From: Nocardia bovistercoris
GTDB lineage: Bacteria; Actinomycetota; Actinomycetes; Mycobacteriales; Mycobacteriaceae
DNA length: 64,000 nt
Direction: 5' to 3'
Assembly: GCF_015674855.1 (NCBI RefSeq)
Contig: NZ_JADMLG010000015.1
Span: 62,001-126,000 of the forward strand
The position numbers and the translations under genes were made by a program. The notes beneath the pieces were generated by a model. That model was not told the DNA's origin and ran no database searches. It was given only the letters and a program-made list of their open reading frames with translations. Shown piece after piece: positions 32,869 through 41,152 of the stretch (within the stretch, counting starts at the first letter, position 1; every line of letters begins with the position of its first letter).

Positions 32869-32924
32869 CGCAACTATCGGATCGAGAGTCTACGTCAAAG
32901 TAGAACCTGATTCTGCAAGTTGCG
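32869..32924. promoter_or_regulatory. Inverted repeat in the divergent promoter region
   Basis: CGCAACT (32869-32875) and AGTTGCG (32918-32924) are perfect inverted repeats, with a smaller TCTAC/GTAGA dyad between them. The site lies between the substrate-binding protein gene and the divergent TetR gene and may be the TetR operator. Confidence 0.4.
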
Positions 32925-32992
32925 GGAAAGGGATTCACAGTGGAAGTCTCGACACATCCGCAGTTCACGAACCGATACGAAAGGGCGTTGCC

Positions 32993-33700
32993 GTGACCAC
33001 ATCGAACCCGTCACCGGACGACGGCGCCGACGCCCCGCTCGCGGCGTGGGCCCAGCGCGCGGCCGAGCGGTCGCCGTCGGTGCGGCGTTCGCGTGCTCGC
33101 AGCGTCGAACAGGCCACGGTCATCGTCGCCGCCGCCCGCCGACTCGTGCTGGCCGAGGGCAAGGCCTTCACCACCCAGGAGGTCTCGAAGGAAGCGGGCA
33201 TCGCGCTACAGACCCTCTACCGACACTTCCCCAGCAAGGATCAACTGCTGCTCGCGGTGTTCGAGGACGTCATCGCCGAAGCGGCCGCCCTGCTCAGCGA
33301 GGCCGCGCGCGATCTGCCCGATCCGGTTCAGCGCCTGCGCTTCTTCCTGGTGAGCGTCCTACAGGCGGTGCACGTCACCGGAACGCCCTTCGCCTCCGCC
33401 GAGCACTGGCGGCTCTATCAGCTGTTCCCCACGGAAATGGAACAGGCGACCCGGCCCGTGGTCGATCTGTTCGAACAGGAACTGCGCCAAGCGGCCTCGG
33501 CCGGTCAACTGCGCCCGAGCGATCCCGCGGCCGACGCCTGGCTGGCCGTCAAACTCGTGATGTCGGTGTTCCACCACTACGCCTTCGCCCCCGGCGAGGA
33601 CATCGGCGACATGTCCGAGCGGCTCTGGTCGTTCTGCCTCGCCGCGTTCGGAGGATCGTCGGTGTCCAGGACGCCGACCGTCGAGACCGGAGCGCGCTGA
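32993..33700 (+). CDS. TetR-family regulator
   Basis: The 235-residue protein has an N-terminal helix-turn-helix: RARSVEQATVIVAAARRL, FTTQEVSKEAGIALQTLYRHFPSKDQLL. The GTG at 32993 has AAGGGCG eight bases upstream. The ligand domain is all helical. It is clearly paralogous to the TetR at 33714-34403 along its whole length, including FHHYAF and LWSFCLAAFG near the C-terminus. The two stops are only 13 bp apart. Confidence 0.9.
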   Translation: MTTSNPSPDDGADAPLAAWAQRAAERSPSVRRSRARSVEQATVIVAAARRLVLAEGKAFTTQEVSKEAGIALQTLYRHFPSKDQLLLAVFEDVIAEAAALLSEAARDLPDPVQRLRFFLVSVLQAVHVTGTPFASAEHWRLYQLFPTEMEQATRPVVDLFEQELRQAASAGQLRPSDPAADAWLAVKLVMSVFHHYAFAPGEDIGDMSERLWSFCLAAFGGSSVSRTPTVETGAR

Positions 33701-33713
33701 GCTCGAGCGCGCG

Positions 33714-34403
33714 CTAGACGCGCGGTCCGGCGCCGAAGGCGGCCAGGCAGAACGACCACAGCTGTTCGGCGACGGCGCCCGCGTCCCGCGACGGCGTGAA
33801 CGCGTAGTGGTGGAACACCGACATCACCAGCTTCATCGTCAGCCACGCGTCGGTCGCCGGATCGTTGGGATGCAGCAGCCCCGCGGCGGCGGCCTCGCGC
33901 AACTCGTGTTCGATCAGATCCGCGAAGGGCTGATTGGCCTGGCGCATCTCCGCCGGGAACAGCTCGTGCAGTCGCCAGTGTTCGGCGGTGACGAAGCGGG
34001 AACCGACGCCGTCGTGCACGCCGAGGGAACGCAGCACGCCGACGATGTAGTACCGCAGCCGCTCGACCGGATCGGGAAGGGCGCTCGCCGCCGCTTCGAG
34101 CTCGGCGGCACGTTCGGCGATGACGTCCTCGAACACCGCGAGCAGCAGTTGGTCCTTGCCCGCGAAATGTCGGTAGAAGGTCTGCAGGGCGATGCCCGCT
34201 TCCTTGGACAACTCCTGGGTGGTGAGCGCCGCGCCTTCGGTCTGCAGCAGTCGACGCGCGGCAGCCACGATCGCCCCCGCCTGCTCCACGCTGCGGGCGC
34301 GCGATCGCCGCACCGCGCGGGAGCGGTCGGCGGCGCGATCGGCCCACGGCGGGGTGTGCGCGCGCACGTCGCCTTCGGCCGACGGATCCGGCATGGTCGC
34401 CAC
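33714..34403 (-). CDS. TetR-family regulator, paralogue of the convergent neighbour
   Basis: The 229-residue protein shares VRRSRARSVEQA, LTTQELSKEAGIALQTFYRHFAGKDQLLLAVFEDVIAE (first part LTTQELSKEAGIALQTFYRH) and the C-terminal VFHHYAFTP and LWSFCLAAFG with the convergent gene. The GTG at 34403 has GAAGGGG six bases upstream; an ATG at 34394 is also possible. It is divergent from the acyl-CoA ligase gene, which it probably controls through the inverted repeat at 34494-34529. Confidence 0.9.
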   Translation of the reverse strand: MATMPDPSAEGDVRAHTPPWADRAADRSRAVRRSRARSVEQAGAIVAAARRLLQTEGAALTTQELSKEAGIALQTFYRHFAGKDQLLLAVFEDVIAERAAELEAAASALPDPVERLRYYIVGVLRSLGVHDGVGSRFVTAEHWRLHELFPAEMRQANQPFADLIEHELREAAAAGLLHPNDPATDAWLTMKLVMSVFHHYAFTPSRDAGAVAEQLWSFCLAAFGAGPRV

Positions 34404-34493
34404 GGGTGTCCCCTTCCTTGGAGCTGATCGTCTCCCCGGTCCGAGTGTCTGCCGAGATCAACATTTCTCGGTCCCCGCGTTCGCCGCAAGTTA

Positions 34494-34529
34494 GAGAGTG
34501 ATATTCTCGAATTCGGTAGAGTCACTCTC
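34494..34529. promoter_or_regulatory. Candidate TetR operator GAGAGTGA-N20-TCACTCTC
   Basis: Perfect 8-bp arms (34494-34501 and 34522-34529) lie between the divergent TetR and acyl-CoA ligase genes. The spacer is AT-rich (ATATTCTCGAATTCGG) and may overlap the -10 element of one or both promoters. Confidence 0.6.
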
Positions 34530-34615
34530 CAAGATATGCGAGAGTCGGACTCACACTTTCAGCGGCCTCGTCTCGACCACAAGCGTCCCGCGCGCCGCGG
34601 GACATGGAGTCAACT

Positions 34616-36163
34616 ATGCGCGTCGTTCCCCCCGCCCTCGCTCAGCACTACGAGTCCGAAGGGTGGTGGACCCGTGAGACCCTCGGCGAACTGCTGGCCC
34701 GCGGCCTGCGCGCCGCGCCGGACGCCCGCTTGCGCGTGCACTCGCAGGCCCGGCCGTGGTCGGGAACCTTCCGCGAGGTCGAAACCACCGCACGGCGCCT
34801 GGCCGCCGGACTGCGCGCCCGCGGCGTCGGCGCGGGCGACGTGATCGCCTTCCAACTGCCCAACTGGATGGAGGCCGCCGCCACCTTCTGGGCCTCGACC
34901 TTCCTCGGCGCGGTGGTGGTGCCCATCGTGCACATCTACGGCCGCACCGAGGTCGGACGCATCCTCGACGCCGCGTCACCGCGCGTCTTCGTCACCGCCG
35001 AGCGATTCGGCTCCCTGGAGTACGACCCCGCCACCTATTCGCGGGTCCCCGTCGTCGGGATCGTCGGCGGCCCCGACCCCGCCACCGACTTCACGCGACT
35101 GCTCGCACCCGAGCCCTACCCCGGCGTCGCCGCGACCGATCCGGCCGCCGCGGCGCTCATCGCGTTCACCTCGGGCACCACCCGCGCCCCGAAAGGCGTG
35201 GTGCACAGTCACCAGACCCTCGCCTGCGAAGCCAGGCAACTCGCGAGCCGACGCCCCGCCGACCTCGGCGCGCAACTGAGCGCCGCACCGGTCGGCCATT
35301 TCATCGGCATGGTGAGCGCCTTCCTCCTGCCGGTCATGGACGGCGCGGGCATCGACCTGATCGACGTGTGGAACCCGGAACGGGTGCTGGCCCTGATGGT
35401 CGAATACGACCTCACCGTCTCCGGCGGGGTCCCCTACTACATGACCAGCCTGATCGACCACCCCCACTTCACCGACAACCACCTGCGCCGGATGAAATAC
35501 GCGGGCATGGGCGGCGCTCCGGTGCCCAGCGCCGTCACCGAACGGCTCACGGCGCTGGGACTGCTGGTCTCGCGGTCCTACGGCAGCACCGAACACCCCT
35601 CGATCACCGCGTGCTCCTACGACGAACCACCGGCCAAACGCCTGCACACCGACGGCGATCCACAACCCGGCGTGGAGATCCGCCTCGACGCGGGCGGCGA
35701 AATCCTCAGCCGCGGACCGGATCTGTGCCTGGGCTACACCGACGACGACCTCACCGCCGCCATGTTCGACGACGACGGGTGGTATCACACCGGCGACATC
35801 GGAGTCCTCGACGAGGACGGCTTCCTGACCATCACCGACCGCACCGCCGATCTCATCATCCGCGGCGGCGAGAACATCAGCGCCATGGAAGTCGAGGAAG
35901 TACTGACGACCATGCCCGCGGTCGCCGAAGCCGTCGCCGTCGCCGCCCCGGACGCCCGCCTGGGCGAACAGGTCGCCGCGGTACTTCGCCTGCACACCGA
36001 CGCCGTCGCACCCACGATCGAGGACCTGCGCGCCCACTTCGCCGAAGCGGGCCTGGCCAAACAGAAATGGCCCGAACAGATCCACGTGGTCGCCGACTTC
36101 CCCCGCACCCCCAGCGGCAAGGTGCAGAAGTTCCGCGTGCGCGACAGCCTGCGCGAAACCTGA
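34616..36163 (+). CDS. AMP-binding acyl-CoA ligase
   Basis: A 515-residue member of the ANL superfamily that activates a carboxylic acid to its CoA thioester using ATP. The ATG at 34616 has GGAG six bases upstream; an ATG at 34604 is less likely. Key motifs are the P-loop FTSGTTRAPKGVVHSH, RSYGSTEHPS, DGWYHTGDIG, TADLIIRGGENIS and the lysine in PSGKVQKFRVR. It resembles cyclohexanecarboxylate- and medium-chain acyl-CoA ligases. The substrate is unknown, but P450, SDR and hydrolase neighbours suggest a cyclic or branched acid. Confidence 0.9.
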   Translation: MRVVPPALAQHYESEGWWTRETLGELLARGLRAAPDARLRVHSQARPWSGTFREVETTARRLAAGLRARGVGAGDVIAFQLPNWMEAAATFWASTFLGAVVVPIVHIYGRTEVGRILDAASPRVFVTAERFGSLEYDPATYSRVPVVGIVGGPDPATDFTRLLAPEPYPGVAATDPAAAALIAFTSGTTRAPKGVVHSHQTLACEARQLASRRPADLGAQLSAAPVGHFIGMVSAFLLPVMDGAGIDLIDVWNPERVLALMVEYDLTVSGGVPYYMTSLIDHPHFTDNHLRRMKYAGMGGAPVPSAVTERLTALGLLVSRSYGSTEHPSITACSYDEPPAKRLHTDGDPQPGVEIRLDAGGEILSRGPDLCLGYTDDDLTAAMFDDDGWYHTGDIGVLDEDGFLTITDRTADLIIRGGENISAMEVEEVLTTMPAVAEAVAVAAPDARLGEQVAAVLRLHTDAVAPTIEDLRAHFAEAGLAKQKWPEQIHVVADFPRTPSGKVQKFRVRDSLRET

Positions 36164-36321
36164 GACGCGAACGGCGACCGCGATTCCCGCCGTTCGTGTC
36201 GGCCGACGGCGCGGACCGAATCGTTGCAGGCCACGACGGTCGGGAGGTCGGTGTCGGTGTCGGTGGAGTCGACTACTGTGGCGAGCACTCGAGCGATATC
36301 GGCGGGACGAGGGAGAACCTG

Positions 36322-36705
36322 TTGTACCAGGGTGGGTGCCTGTGCGGGAATCTGCGTTACCGGGCCGACGCGCCCGCGATCTGGCCACACCTGTGTTCGT
36401 GTGAACACTGTCAGCGTCTCGGCGGGACACCGGTCATGGCGTGGGTGGGATTTCCCGCCGATATCTTGATCTGGACCGGACCGGGCGGTGAACCCACCTG
36501 GTACGAGACCTACCCTCGGATCGCGCGTGGATTCTGTTCGATCTGCGGATCGACCGTGGCCGCCAAGGGCGACGCGCCGGAATCGGTCGGGGTGACCATG
36601 ATGTCGTTGGACGACCACAGCGATCTGACGCCGCTGCACCAGTCTTTCGCGGACAACGCCGTCGCGTGGCTACCGCCGATCGAAACCGTCGACGACGGCG
36701 GTTGA
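36322..36705 (+). CDS. GFA-family zinc protein
   Basis: The 127-residue protein holds the conserved cysteines of the GFA (glutathione-dependent formaldehyde-activating enzyme-like) family: GGCLCGNLRY, CSCEHCQRLGG and GFCSICGST. The start is probably the TTG at 36322, seven bases after GAGGGAG; no ATG fits. Actinomycetes lack glutathione, so the family name is not a functional guide here. Confidence 0.78.
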   Translation: MYQGGCLCGNLRYRADAPAIWPHLCSCEHCQRLGGTPVMAWVGFPADILIWTGPGGEPTWYETYPRIARGFCSICGSTVAAKGDAPESVGVTMMSLDDHSDLTPLHQSFADNAVAWLPPIETVDDGG

Positions 36706-36799
36706 TCCGCGGGTCGACACCCCCACGTTCCGAGCCCGATCGCGCGCGTCGGCGGGCGGCGACGCGCGCTCAAGGCGGGTAGCGGGAACTCGGGTGCGG

Positions 36800-38077
36800 T
36801 CAGCCGAAGCGGACGTGGATCTCGGTGGCTCCGCGTTCGTACATGCCGATGAAGCGGGGTGGTTCGGTGTCGGGGTCAAGGCGTAGGTTCGGCAGGCGGT
36901 CCAGCAGGGCGTTGACGCCGGTGGTGATCTCCGCGCGGGCCAGATGCATGCCGAGACAGGCGTGTGCGCCACTGCCGAAGCCGAACGACGGACGCGGTTT
37001 GCGGGTGATGTCGTACTCGTCGGGCAGTTCCCAGCGGGCCGGATCCCGGTTGGCGGCGCCGAGACACAGGTGCACGACCGCGCCTTCGGGCAGCGCCACA
37101 CCGTGGAAGTCGCTGTCGCGGGTGACATATCGGGAGAACATCGGGTCGGTCGGCAGCCAGCGCACCGCCTCGTCCACCGCGGGACGCAGCAGGGTGCGGT
37201 CGGCCTCGACCGCGGCGAGGACATCGGGGCGTTGCAGCAGGGCGGTGAGCACGATCCCCATCTGCTTCCAAGTCGTGCCGGAACCCGCGGTCAGCAACAG
37301 GATCGCGAAGGAATAGATCTCGGCGTCGGTGAGCCGCTGCGGTTTTCCGTCCTCCCCGGTGAGCTCGGCCGCGACCAGCACACTGATCAGGTCGTCGCGC
37401 GGATGCTCGCGGCGCGCGGCCACGATCGGCGCCAGCTTGTCGACCAGCGCACGCGGATCGCGCAGCGCCGCACGGATATCCAGGGCCTCCGACACCGGAA
37501 CGCCGAAGCTGCCGGTGATGGTGAGCACCGGGATGGCCGCGCAGAAGTCGACATTGAGTTCGGCGCGGCCGTCGCCGACGAAACCGTCGATGAGCTGCGC
37601 GACGGTCTCGGCGATCCAGTTGCGGATCCACCAGGCCGCCTTGGCGGGCATGAAGGAGGGTTGCACCAGCGTGCGGTAGCGGCGATGCTGGGCCCCGCCC
37701 ATGGACAGCATGCTGTTGAGCGGGTTCAGGTCGCCGGTGTTGGGGTCCACCGGGACCGGCGATGAGGCGAAGATCTCCGGATTGCGGTAGGCGGTGTCGC
37801 AGGCGGCGAAGCTGAACGCGGAGTAGTGCGGCCGATCCGGGAAGGGCAGCCCGGCGAAATAGGCGGGCTGGTCGTAGCCGGTGAGTTCGTGGACGACGCC
37901 GGGATGCACCTCGGCCCGCTCGCGCAGGCGATGCCAGGCGGGGTAGGGGTCGCCGTCGTAGCAGCCGCCCGAGAGCGCCATGTGCGGGCCGCGCAGGTCG
38001 AACAATTCGCGCACGCGGTCGCGGTCCAGGGAGGGGGGCGGACTAGTCGATGTCATCGGCGTCTTATTTCGCGACAT
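36800..38077 (-). CDS. Cytochrome P450
   Basis: The 425-residue protein has the haem-binding loop FGFGSGAHACLGMHLAR, ExxR (EAVR) and the I-helix LLLTAGSGTTWKQ. In the I-helix the acidic residue of the usual AG-x-D/E-TT is Gly. It should be soluble and use an external ferredoxin. An ATG at 38077 (overlapping the SDR gene by 14 bp) or one at 38056 may be the start. It is the last gene of an amidohydrolase-ferredoxin-SDR-P450 operon and probably hydroxylates the operon's substrate. Confidence 0.92.
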   Translation of the reverse strand: MSRNKTPMTSTSPPPSLDRDRVRELFDLRGPHMALSGGCYDGDPYPAWHRLRERAEVHPGVVHELTGYDQPAYFAGLPFPDRPHYSAFSFAACDTAYRNPEIFASSPVPVDPNTGDLNPLNSMLSMGGAQHRRYRTLVQPSFMPAKAAWWIRNWIAETVAQLIDGFVGDGRAELNVDFCAAIPVLTITGSFGVPVSEALDIRAALRDPRALVDKLAPIVAARREHPRDDLISVLVAAELTGEDGKPQRLTDAEIYSFAILLLTAGSGTTWKQMGIVLTALLQRPDVLAAVEADRTLLRPAVDEAVRWLPTDPMFSRYVTRDSDFHGVALPEGAVVHLCLGAANRDPARWELPDEYDITRKPRPSFGFGSGAHACLGMHLARAEITTGVNALLDRLPNLRLDPDTEPPRFIGMYERGATEIHVRFG

Positions 38078-38843
38078 AGCCGCCGTCCACCGGGAACAGG
38101 ACGCCGGTGATGTTGACGGCGCGATCCGAGACCAGGAACACCGCGGCCTCCGCGCAGTCCCGCGCGGTGATCGCCCGCCCGAGCGGATGATTGGCGGCGG
38201 TGCTCGCCGCGGCGCGCGCCACCGTCTGCGGGTCCTCGCCCATCCCGCCCGCGGCCATGAAACCGGTGAACGGCATACCCGCCGGACACAGCGCGTTGGC
38301 GCGGATGTCGAACGGCGCGCCCTCGATCGCGACCGCGCGGGTCAGCTGGTGCACCGCCCCTTTGGTCGCCCCGTACACCGAACCGCCCCACGCGACCAAC
38401 CCCGCCACCGAACCGGTGTTGAGGATGACACCGCCGCCGCCCTGTCGCTTGAACCGCAGCACCGCGTGTTTGCAGCCGTAGAACACCCCGCCCAGATTGA
38501 CCGCGACCAGGGCCGCGAAATCCTCGGCGGTGTGGTCCTCGAGCGCGGAGCCGAGCCGCGGGGTTGGTATCCCGACATTGTTGAACACGATGTCGACGCG
38601 TCCGAACCGGTCGGCGGCCAGCTCGATCGCCGCCGCCACCTCCGATTCGCGGGCCACATCGCAGGCCACCGCGACCGCGGTGCCGCCGACGGCCTCGACG
38701 CGCCGCACCGTTTCCTCGGCGCGCCCGGCATCGATGTCGGCGCACACGACGTGCGCGCCCTCCTCGGCGAAGCGCAACGCCGAAGCGGCACCCACCCCGG
38801 ACCCGGCGCCGGTGATCACCGCGCTCTTGTCTTTCAACAGCAC
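38064..38843 (-). CDS. Short-chain dehydrogenase/reductase
   Basis: The 259-residue classical SDR has the nucleotide-binding TGAGSGVGAAS, the ADIDAG acidic end of beta-2 (NAD preference), NNVG, the catalytic Ser in NTGSVAGL and YGATK. The usual NNAG is NNVG. It lies 3 bp after the ferredoxin gene and overlaps the P450 start. It may oxidise the alcohol made by the P450. Confidence 0.9.
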   Translation of the reverse strand: MLLKDKSAVITGAGSGVGAASALRFAEEGAHVVCADIDAGRAEETVRRVEAVGGTAVAVACDVARESEVAAAIELAADRFGRVDIVFNNVGIPTPRLGSALEDHTAEDFAALVAVNLGGVFYGCKHAVLRFKRQGGGGVILNTGSVAGLVAWGGSVYGATKGAVHQLTRAVAIEGAPFDIRANALCPAGMPFTGFMAAGGMGEDPQTVARAAASTAANHPLGRAITARDCAEAAVFLVSDRAVNITGVLFPVDGGYVAK

Positions 38844-38846
38844 TGC

Positions 38847-39068
38847 TCATACTCCCTGATCGTGGCTGACAGCGTCTTCGAGCAGCCGCAACGCACCGGT
38901 CGGGCAATTCGCGACAGCCATCCTGATATCGGTCAGCGCGTCGGCGGGCGGGTCGAGGAATTCGGCCTGCCCGCCGCTGTCGATACGAAAGCTGCCCGGC
39001 GCGTAGCCGCGGCAGACCTCACACCCCGAACAGACCTCCCGGTCCACATCGACAGTCCAGCGCGGCAT
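38847..39068 (-). CDS. Ferredoxin, probable P450 electron donor
   Basis: A 73-residue bacterial ferredoxin with C-SGC-EVC-type ligands (EVCSGCEVCRGYAPGSFRI) and a distal CPTGAL. Small ferredoxins of this type next to P450 genes carry electrons to them. The ATG at 39068 is one base after the amidohydrolase stop. The matching ferredoxin reductase is not in the operon. Confidence 0.88.
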   Translation of the reverse strand: MPRWTVDVDREVCSGCEVCRGYAPGSFRIDSGGQAEFLDPPADALTDIRMAVANCPTGALRLLEDAVSHDQGV

Positions 39069-39069
39069 C

Positions 39070-40281
39070 TCACACCCCCGCGAGGACCGGCGGTTCGGCG
39101 GGGGTGAAACGGTAGAGCCGCTCGGCGTTGCCGCGCAGGATCTTGTACTGGGTCCGCGGCGGCAGGTGCCCGATGAGTTCGCGCACCACGGTGATGCAGT
39201 TCGGCCAAGTCGAATCCGAATGCGGGTAATCGGTTTCGCACATGATGTTGTCGGCGCCGAGTTCGGCGATGCTCGCGATGCCGTGCGCGTCCTCGATGAA
39301 GCAGCCGTAGATGTGGTCGCGGAAGGTGGCCCGGACATCGAGGGTGTCGAGGTCGACGTTGCGGCTGACTTCGTGTTCGCCGAACTTCATGCCCTTCTTC
39401 ACCCAGTGCCGCTGCTTGTCGAGCACTTGCTCGGCGCGTTCGAGGAAGTACGGCATCCAGCCGATCTCCCCCTCCGACAGCGCGATCTTCAGCTTGGGGT
39501 AACGCTGGAACATGCCGCTGAACAGCCACGACAGCATCGCGCCCGAGGTGCGGGTCGCGCCCCAGGCCAGGTTGGCCAGGAACGGCGCGTCGGGGGCGAT
39601 CTGCGGCACCGTCGAGGACGAGCCGACGTGCATCGAGACGACCATCTCGAGATCGTTGGCCGCGGCCATCACCGGATCCCAGTAGCCGCCCGCGTCGTGG
39701 ATGGTCGGAAGCCCCAGCGGCGCCGGGTTCTCCGAGAACGCGAAGGTGGTCGCGCCCATGCCCGCGCAGCGTTCGAGTTCGGTCACCGCGAGGGCCGGAT
39801 CCCACATCGGGATCAGCACCAGCGGGATGTAGCGACCCGGCGCGGCGGCGCACCACTCCTCGATCATCCAGTCGTTGTAGGCGCGCAGGCACACCAGCCC
39901 GAACTCCCGGTCACTGGCCTCCATGAACAACTGCCCGCAGAACCTCGTCACTGTCGGGAAGCACAGCGAGGCCAGGATTCCGGCGCGGTCCATGTCCTCG
40001 AGGCGCGCCTTCGCGTCGTAGCAGCCGGGGCGCATCTCGCTGTAGGACAGCGATTTCGGGCTGAACTCCTCCTTGGACTTGCCCGCCACCGCCGACAGTC
40101 CCGAACTGGGGAATCGTTTGCCGTCGTAGACCCACGCGTCCATGCCCTTGTCGTCGACCTCGATGTGCGGCGCGCGATCCCGGTCGGCGCGCGGCACCCG
40201 GTCCACCCACAGGTTCGCGGGTTCGAGGATGTGGTCGTCGACCGAGATGAGCCAGTCCAGGTTGGGCTCGGAAGCGGACAT
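39070..40281 (-). CDS. Amidohydrolase-2 family protein
   Basis: The 403-residue protein starts at an ATG with GGAG seven bases upstream. The metal-dependent hydrolase fold is shown by ISVDDHILEP, MHVGSSS and CETDYPHSDSTWP. Related proteins include decarboxylases of aromatic acids and hydrolases in terpenoid and sterol degradation, often next to P450 and DUF35 genes. It is the first gene of the four-gene operon. Confidence 0.87.
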   Translation of the reverse strand: MSASEPNLDWLISVDDHILEPANLWVDRVPRADRDRAPHIEVDDKGMDAWVYDGKRFPSSGLSAVAGKSKEEFSPKSLSYSEMRPGCYDAKARLEDMDRAGILASLCFPTVTRFCGQLFMEASDREFGLVCLRAYNDWMIEEWCAAAPGRYIPLVLIPMWDPALAVTELERCAGMGATTFAFSENPAPLGLPTIHDAGGYWDPVMAAANDLEMVVSMHVGSSSTVPQIAPDAPFLANLAWGATRTSGAMLSWLFSGMFQRYPKLKIALSEGEIGWMPYFLERAEQVLDKQRHWVKKGMKFGEHEVSRNVDLDTLDVRATFRDHIYGCFIEDAHGIASIAELGADNIMCETDYPHSDSTWPNCITVVRELIGHLPPRTQYKILRGNAERLYRFTPAEPPVLAGV

Positions 40282-40403
40282 CGAAACTCCTTGCGGTTGC
40301 GTCGAGGTCATCGCGGTTCATCGATGACCAGGTGGTCGAATTTCAGGAAAGCGCGGACACCGGTGTCATCGCGCTCGGGTCCGTGGCAGGCGGGCCAGGA
40401 CTT

Positions 40404-40826
40404 TCACCAGGGCGCCGCCCGCGTGAAAGCGGGGATCGAGAACTCCTCGGTGACGTCTTCGAAGGCGACTCGAACGCGCAGGCCATGCCGCATTGGGGTG
40501 GTCGGTCCGTCGAGCAGCCTGCCGATCACGCGCAGCTCGGTCTGCTCGTCGAGTTCGACGTCGACCAGCGAGTACGGGACGTCCTCGCCGAAACCGAGCA
40601 GTGTGGCGCGGCGGATCACGGTCCACGACCGCACGGTGCCGCGTCCGCTGACCGGTTCGAAGACGAACTCCGGCGTCGAGCAGCGGCAATGCGGGCAGAT
40701 CGGGCCGGGGGCCACCGTGAACATCGCGCAGTGTCCGCACCGGGCGAGCGCGAGAACGTGGCGGCGGGCCGCGGCCCAGTACGGAGCGGACAGTTCGTCG
40801 GGGACGGGAAGCGGCCGAGCGGTCAC
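40404..40826 (-). CDS. DUF35 Zn-ribbon/OB-fold protein
   Basis: The 140-residue protein has a rubredoxin-like zinc ribbon (CGHCAMFTVAPGPICPHC) followed by an OB fold (GRGTVRSWTVI, VDVELDEQTELRVIGRLLD). Such proteins pair with thiolases or acyl-CoA processing enzymes in lipid and sterol catabolism. The GTG at 40826 has GAGGTG upstream. No thiolase is present in the window. Confidence 0.85.
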   Translation of the reverse strand: MTARPLPVPDELSAPYWAAARRHVLALARCGHCAMFTVAPGPICPHCRCSTPEFVFEPVSGRGTVRSWTVIRRATLLGFGEDVPYSLVDVELDEQTELRVIGRLLDGPTTPMRHGLRVRVAFEDVTEEFSIPAFTRAAPW

Positions 40827-41152
40827 CAGAACACCTCGCTGTGCGTGCGGATCACGACCCGGATGTGGCCACCCACTCCACACCTCCCGACTCGCTAGAA
40901 TCTGACTTCGCCAATATTAGAACGTAGTTTCCCATTTAGGTAGATCGATATTCTAGATAAGGCTGAAATCCGCTATAACTGAGCCTCGCGCGGCGTTCGA
41001 GGCACCCGTTCCTCGGGCCGGATCGGTTCGCCGCGTGAGCGTCCCGCACCCGTCCCGGTACCGAAACGCCACGGCGGACAGACCCGCAGATCCGTCCGCC
41101 GTAGGCCATCACCTCGACCGCGCCCGCTCCCCCGACGAACACGCAACCGGCC
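40827..41152. promoter_or_regulatory. Upstream region of the DUF35 gene with an inverted repeat
   Basis: The first 130 bp are AT-rich compared with the neighbours and hold CTAGAAT (40895-40901) and ATTCTAG (40950-40956) as perfect inverted repeats around TTAGAAC-like sequence, consistent with the DUF35 promoter and operator. No gene is supported in the rest. Confidence 0.45.
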
